From Magnetococcales bacterium (GTDB taxonomy: Bacteria > Pseudomonadota > Magnetococcia > Magnetococcales > Magnetaquicoccaceae), in contig JADGCR010000036.1 of assembly GCA_015228895.1 (NCBI GenBank), positions 1 to 14,505 on the forward strand: a DNA stretch of 14,505 nt. The letters are read 5' to 3'. How positions within the stretch are numbered: the first letter of the stretch is position 1; the number at the start of each line of letters is the position of its first letter. The notes below the pieces were generated by a model. That model was given only the letters and a program-made list of their open reading frames with translations. It searched no databases and was not told where the DNA came from. Shown one piece after another: positions 13,944 through 14,505 of the stretch. The translations under genes and the position numbers were made by a program.

Positions 13944-14505
13944 TTCGATTAACGTTCTCTTGCCAAGGCCGTGATCCTGCCACATCCGTTCATAAAGCCT
14001 CTCCAGATCCCTGGTGAACCGTTCGGTATCGAACAGGGGGTGGGTCAGTCGGTTGGCCCACAACCGCTGACGCAGCGCCGACAGACGGTCCGGGTTCCGG
14101 GCCAGTTCCAAAGCCAGGTCGAAATACGCCTCCCAGGAGTGGGTGACCAGTTCCGGCAGTCCCACTGCGTGCAACATGCCAGAGGCGATGCGACTCACGA
14201 AGGTCTGTCCCTGCAGGGTGATCAGGGGAACCCCCGCCCACAAGGCGTCCGAGCCGGTGGTGTGGGAGGTGTAGGGGAAGGTGTCCAGGGCCAGATCCGC
14301 CCAGGTCAACCGGCCCAGATGTTCCGACAGGGTGGGCATCCTGGAAGCGAAAAGCAGGCGGTTGGCTGCGACATCCCGTCGTTGCGCCTCCAGACGCAGA
14401 TTGGTCATGGCGGCGCGGTTGGCAGGAGCCAACCACAACACACTGCCCGGAACCTCGCGGAGCAGACGGCACCAGATATCGAAACCATCCGGGTTGAGCT
14501 TCTCG
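13935..14505 (-). CDS. GT41-family (SPINDLY/OGT-like) glycosyltransferase, C-terminal part
   Basis: About 190 residues are visible, and the frame stays open to the right edge, so the N-terminus (probably TPR repeats) is outside the window. The visible part matches the C-terminal half of O-GlcNAc-transferase-like enzymes: EKLNPDGFDIW and GSVLWL, then ADLALDTFPYTSHTTGSDALW with the sugar-nucleotide-binding HTTG-x-D-x-LW motif, AGVPLITLQGQTFVSR, and the C-terminal LFDTERFTRDLERLYERMW. Bacterial members add sugars to proteins, including flagellins and adhesins, though the target cannot be told here. It runs convergent to the chemoreceptor-like gene and overlaps its 3' end by 9 nt. Only the family is assigned, not the sugar donor. 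Confidence 0.9.
   Translation of the reverse strand, partial: EKLNPDGFDIWCRLLREVPGSVLWLAPANRAAMTNLRLEAQRRDVAANRLLFASRMPTLSEHLGRLTWADLALDTFPYTSHTTGSDALWAGVPLITLQGQTFVSRIASGMLHAVGLPELVTHSWEAYFDLALELARNPDRLSALRQRLWANRLTHPLFDTERFTRDLERLYERMWQDHGLGKRTLIELS

Overview
The window is GC-rich DNA from a Gram-negative bacterium, most likely a proteobacterium. The evidence is the many exported and inner-membrane proteins, periplasmic adaptor proteins, and a glutamate/aspartate ABC transporter that closely follows the enterobacterial GltIJKL pattern. The genus cannot be named from the sequence. No tRNA, rRNA, CRISPR array or insertion sequence was seen.

Layout, left to right. (1) 45-1975, plus strand: a secreted beta-rich, AsmA-like protein overlaps by 4 nt with a ZnuA-type zinc-binding protein. 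(2) 2009-5087, minus strand: a three-gene glutamate/aspartate ABC importer with 4-nt overlaps, in which the binding protein and the first permease (GltI and GltJ) are one polypeptide. (3) 5088-5412: an intergenic stretch with no convincing gene. (4) 5413-9653, minus strand: a compact envelope operon of a small periplasmic adaptor, a GAF-like/HlyD protein and an M50 metalloprotease/HlyD fusion. (5) 9654-10103: a divergent region with weak, mutually overlapping small ORFs on both strands. (6) 10104-13943, plus strand: a two-gene unit with an unusual channel and a diverged chemoreceptor-like protein. (7) 13935-14505, minus strand: the C-terminal part of a GT41 (SPINDLY/OGT-like) glycosyltransferase that runs off the right edge.

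The standout is the pair at 10104-13943. The first protein joins a type I periplasmic binding domain of the LivJ/LivK class to a complete pentameric (Cys-loop/pro-loop) ligand-gated ion channel. The positions that hold the amino-acid backbone in LivJ appear to be conserved. About 18 nt later lies a two-TM protein with a recognisable but degenerate methyl-accepting chemotaxis signalling tip, without an evident HAMP domain and with an apparent one-residue deletion in the tip. I infer an amino-acid-gated bacterial channel working with a non-canonical receptor-like partner; the sequence shows domains and gene order, not physiology.

The other parts have themes in common (periplasmic solute capture, envelope transport), but nothing in the sequence proves that they work together.
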